From Christiangramia echinicola DSM 19838 (GTDB taxonomy: Bacteria > Bacteroidota > Bacteroidia > Flavobacteriales > Flavobacteriaceae), in contig NZ_KE383973.1 of assembly GCF_000423065.1 (NCBI RefSeq), positions 95,141 through 159,140 on the forward strand: DNA of 64,000 bases. Reading direction: 5' to 3'. This document shows, in pieces, positions 62,529-64,000 of this stretch. A model generated the notes under the pieces. The model did no database searches. It was not told the DNA's origin and worked only from the letters and a program-made list of their open reading frames with translations. Each line of letters starts with the position of its first letter. Within the stretch, counting starts at the first letter, position 1. A program made the position numbers and the translations under genes.

Positions 62529-62716
62529 TTTTTCCTTGATGAAAAAGAAACAAAAGATCAAGGCTTACGAAAGTTTTCCTGATTTTATAGCTTAGGATCT
62601 AAATTTTAGGAACTCGCCTTCCAATGTTCAGGATATTAAAAGCTTTCTAGTTGGCTCAAACAGCCTAAAATTTGACGATCCTCTCACTTCAAAATCTATG
62701 GAAATCTTTCGATAAG
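62529..62716. repeat. Dispersed hairpin element, copy 2
   Basis: TTTTTCCTTGATGAAAAAG, GGCTTACGAAA, then GGATCTAAATTTTAGG / CCTAAAATTTGACGATCC around a longer loop, then TTTCGATAAG. Copy 1 is at 55411-55572; its stem ends are GCACC/GGTGC, here GGATC/GATCC, so both copies keep pairing. Confidence 0.8.
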
Positions 62717-64000
62717 TTTGGATTCTTAATTATTATCTATAGAGTGTTGAGATGCTGAATCGAGTTTAGCATAAAAGTTATGTAGGGACGTCACCTTGAA
62801 TTTATTTCAGGGTCTCTTTTTGGTTCTGATTAGAAAAGAGATTTCTCAGTCGTTGTGCTCTTTCGAAATGACAGCAGCAATTTTTATATATCAATAAACA
62901 ATGATCCGTTTAGGTGGTTTGGTGTTTGTTGTTTGTGGTTTGGATGGTAGGATGAGATTTCTCAGGCGCTCTGCTCCTTCGAAAAGACAATTACAATGAA
63001 GAATAAACAATTGTGAGGTGGTGTGTATTCCGTTGTGGATTATAGATAAGTTGAGATGCTGAAACGTGTTCAGCATGACGAATAAATATGAACGTAACCC
63101 TGAATTTATTTTAGGATCTCTTTTTGGTTCTGATTAGAAAAAAGATTTCTCACTTCGTTCGAAATGACGAATTTAATATTTGCCATGCTGAGCCTGTCGA
63201 AGTATGAGCAATAAACAATGATCAATTAGCAATTTGGGGTTAACCTTCTCCTTTGTCTGTTATGGGTTCTGATTCTTTATCTTGAATCTGTGGATGAATG
63301 TTAGTTGTCACTCTGAGTGAAACGAAGAGTCTCATAATAAACGGGATTAGCTTTTTTTTAATTTTTTCAATTAATCACTATTCGGATGGCAGGATGAGAT
63401 TTCTCAGTCGCTATGCTCCTTCGAAATAACAATTACAATGAAGAATTAGCAATTGTAGGTGGTGTCTTCTCCGTTGTGGGATATAAATCTTCTGAGATGC
63501 TGAAACGAGTTCAGCATGACGTTAAAGTGGTGCGTCACCCTGAATTTATTTCAGGGTCACTTTTTGGTTCTGATTAGAGATGAGATTTCTCACTTCGCTG
63601 CGCTCCGTTCGGAATGACAACAGCAATTGGTATTTATTAATTAACAATGATCAGTTTAGGTTGTTTGTGGTTCGTAGTTTATAGGTGGTAGAATACTCAC
63701 ATCGCTACGCTTCGTTCGAAATACAAATTTACCATTTGCCATATTGAGCCTGTCCAAGTATGGGCAACAGCAATTAAACTTAGACACTTATCAATGAGCA
63801 TGGATCTAATTATCAAAAGGGGAAGGTGCTGTAATAAGTTCAGTATGAGGATTAAAAATAAAAGCCACCTGAATTTAATTCAGGGTCTTTTTAAAGAGCA
63901 CTGATATATCTTTGGAGGTCTTTTCGACCCCAGGGAGAAATCTTTGAATTAAGAAATTAGAAAAGAATTTAAAATTTATATTTCTCTTCCGGGAAAGTTC

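Larger units (their letters stand above)
62099..64000. repeat. Gene-free repeat region to the window end
   Basis: About 1.9 kb without a credible gene. It includes hairpins of the CTGAGCCTGTCGAAG family at 62446-62468, 63184-63206 and 63740-63762, the dispersed element copy 2 at 62529-62716, diverged composite units starting near 62955 and 63396, and a stretch (about 63230-63415) that copies 59690-59870. The last 100 bases show only a CGACCCCAGGGAGAAATCT remnant. Confidence 0.8.

Noticed and set aside
58885-63076. Short open frames inside the repeats (for example 58885-59079 and 62891-63076, minus strand), both containing a similar HCNC-type peptide
   Set aside because: They are translations of the same palindromic repeats (GTCATTTCGA... 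reads as such a peptide), differ in length and lack codon bias, so they are not genes.
59023-63560. Possible CRISPR array, because of repeated units
   Set aside because: The units are about 300 bp and composite, spacers are not of constant short length, and no cas gene is present.
1-64000. tRNA, rRNA or insertion-sequence transposase genes
   Set aside because: No cloverleaf with a conserved TTCRA arm, rRNA segment or transposase motif was recognised; a tRNA scan would be decisive.

Overview
The window is a piece of a Bacteroidota chromosome, almost certainly a marine-type Flavobacteriaceae member. A Christiangramia/Gramella/Salegentibacter-like genus is a guess from protein style, not a demonstrated placement. 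The support is low G+C, weak Shine-Dalgarno sites, promoters of the TAnnTTTG type, several TTG starts, and many family proteins typical of that group: DUF4920, DUF1684, DUF2911, DUF4197, DUF6266, DUF6268, DUF4199, Lacal_2735-type, type III glutamine synthetase, and a 1119-residue SecA.

Regions 1-45 kb are ordinary, densely packed core genome. In order: the 3' end of glnN; purM; a lone MprF-like acyltransferase domain; a YhhN-like membrane protein; prfA-pyrF and a BtuF-like binding protein; purU; a large fused B12 mutase (icmF); an Lrp regulator; an MFS exporter; a nitrogen block (glnB-amtB plus an outer-membrane porin); crcB with an SRPBCC protein; ilvE; mnmD and a TIGR01777 epimerase; yceI; grpE-dnaJ. 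These are followed by a five-gene run (ABC-2 exporter, MscS channel, outer-membrane barrel, NtrC-type response regulator without a DNA-binding domain), PPK2, an M28 peptidase, a MATE exporter, a PAP2 phosphatase, meaB, an Ohr/OsmC protein and two ECF-sigma/anti-sigma modules. icmF, meaB and a PduO-type adenosyltransferase (53.6 kb) together point to adenosylcobalamin-dependent acyl-CoA rearrangement.

From about 45.4 kb on, core genes (M23 peptidase, DUF4199, sigma factor, secA, adenosyltransferase, LolD-like ATPase, methyltransferase, ABC-F) alternate with intergenic DNA packed with palindromic repeats. Three solo GIY-YIG nuclease genes and one S23-type four-helix-bundle gene each lie exactly between matched repeats. 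From 58.9 kb to the end there are about 5 kb with only two plausible genes (a 62-aa protein and a DUF6266 protein), the rest being nested palindromes and a 304-bp tandem unit. Several palindromes differ between copies by compensatory stem changes, so they appear to be kept for structure. The best candidate for an undescribed system is this set of repeat-bounded small-ORF cassettes, formally resembling REP/RAYT systems but with a GIY-YIG nuclease in place of the tyrosine transposase. No rRNA, tRNA, CRISPR array, prophage or classical insertion sequence was recognised.
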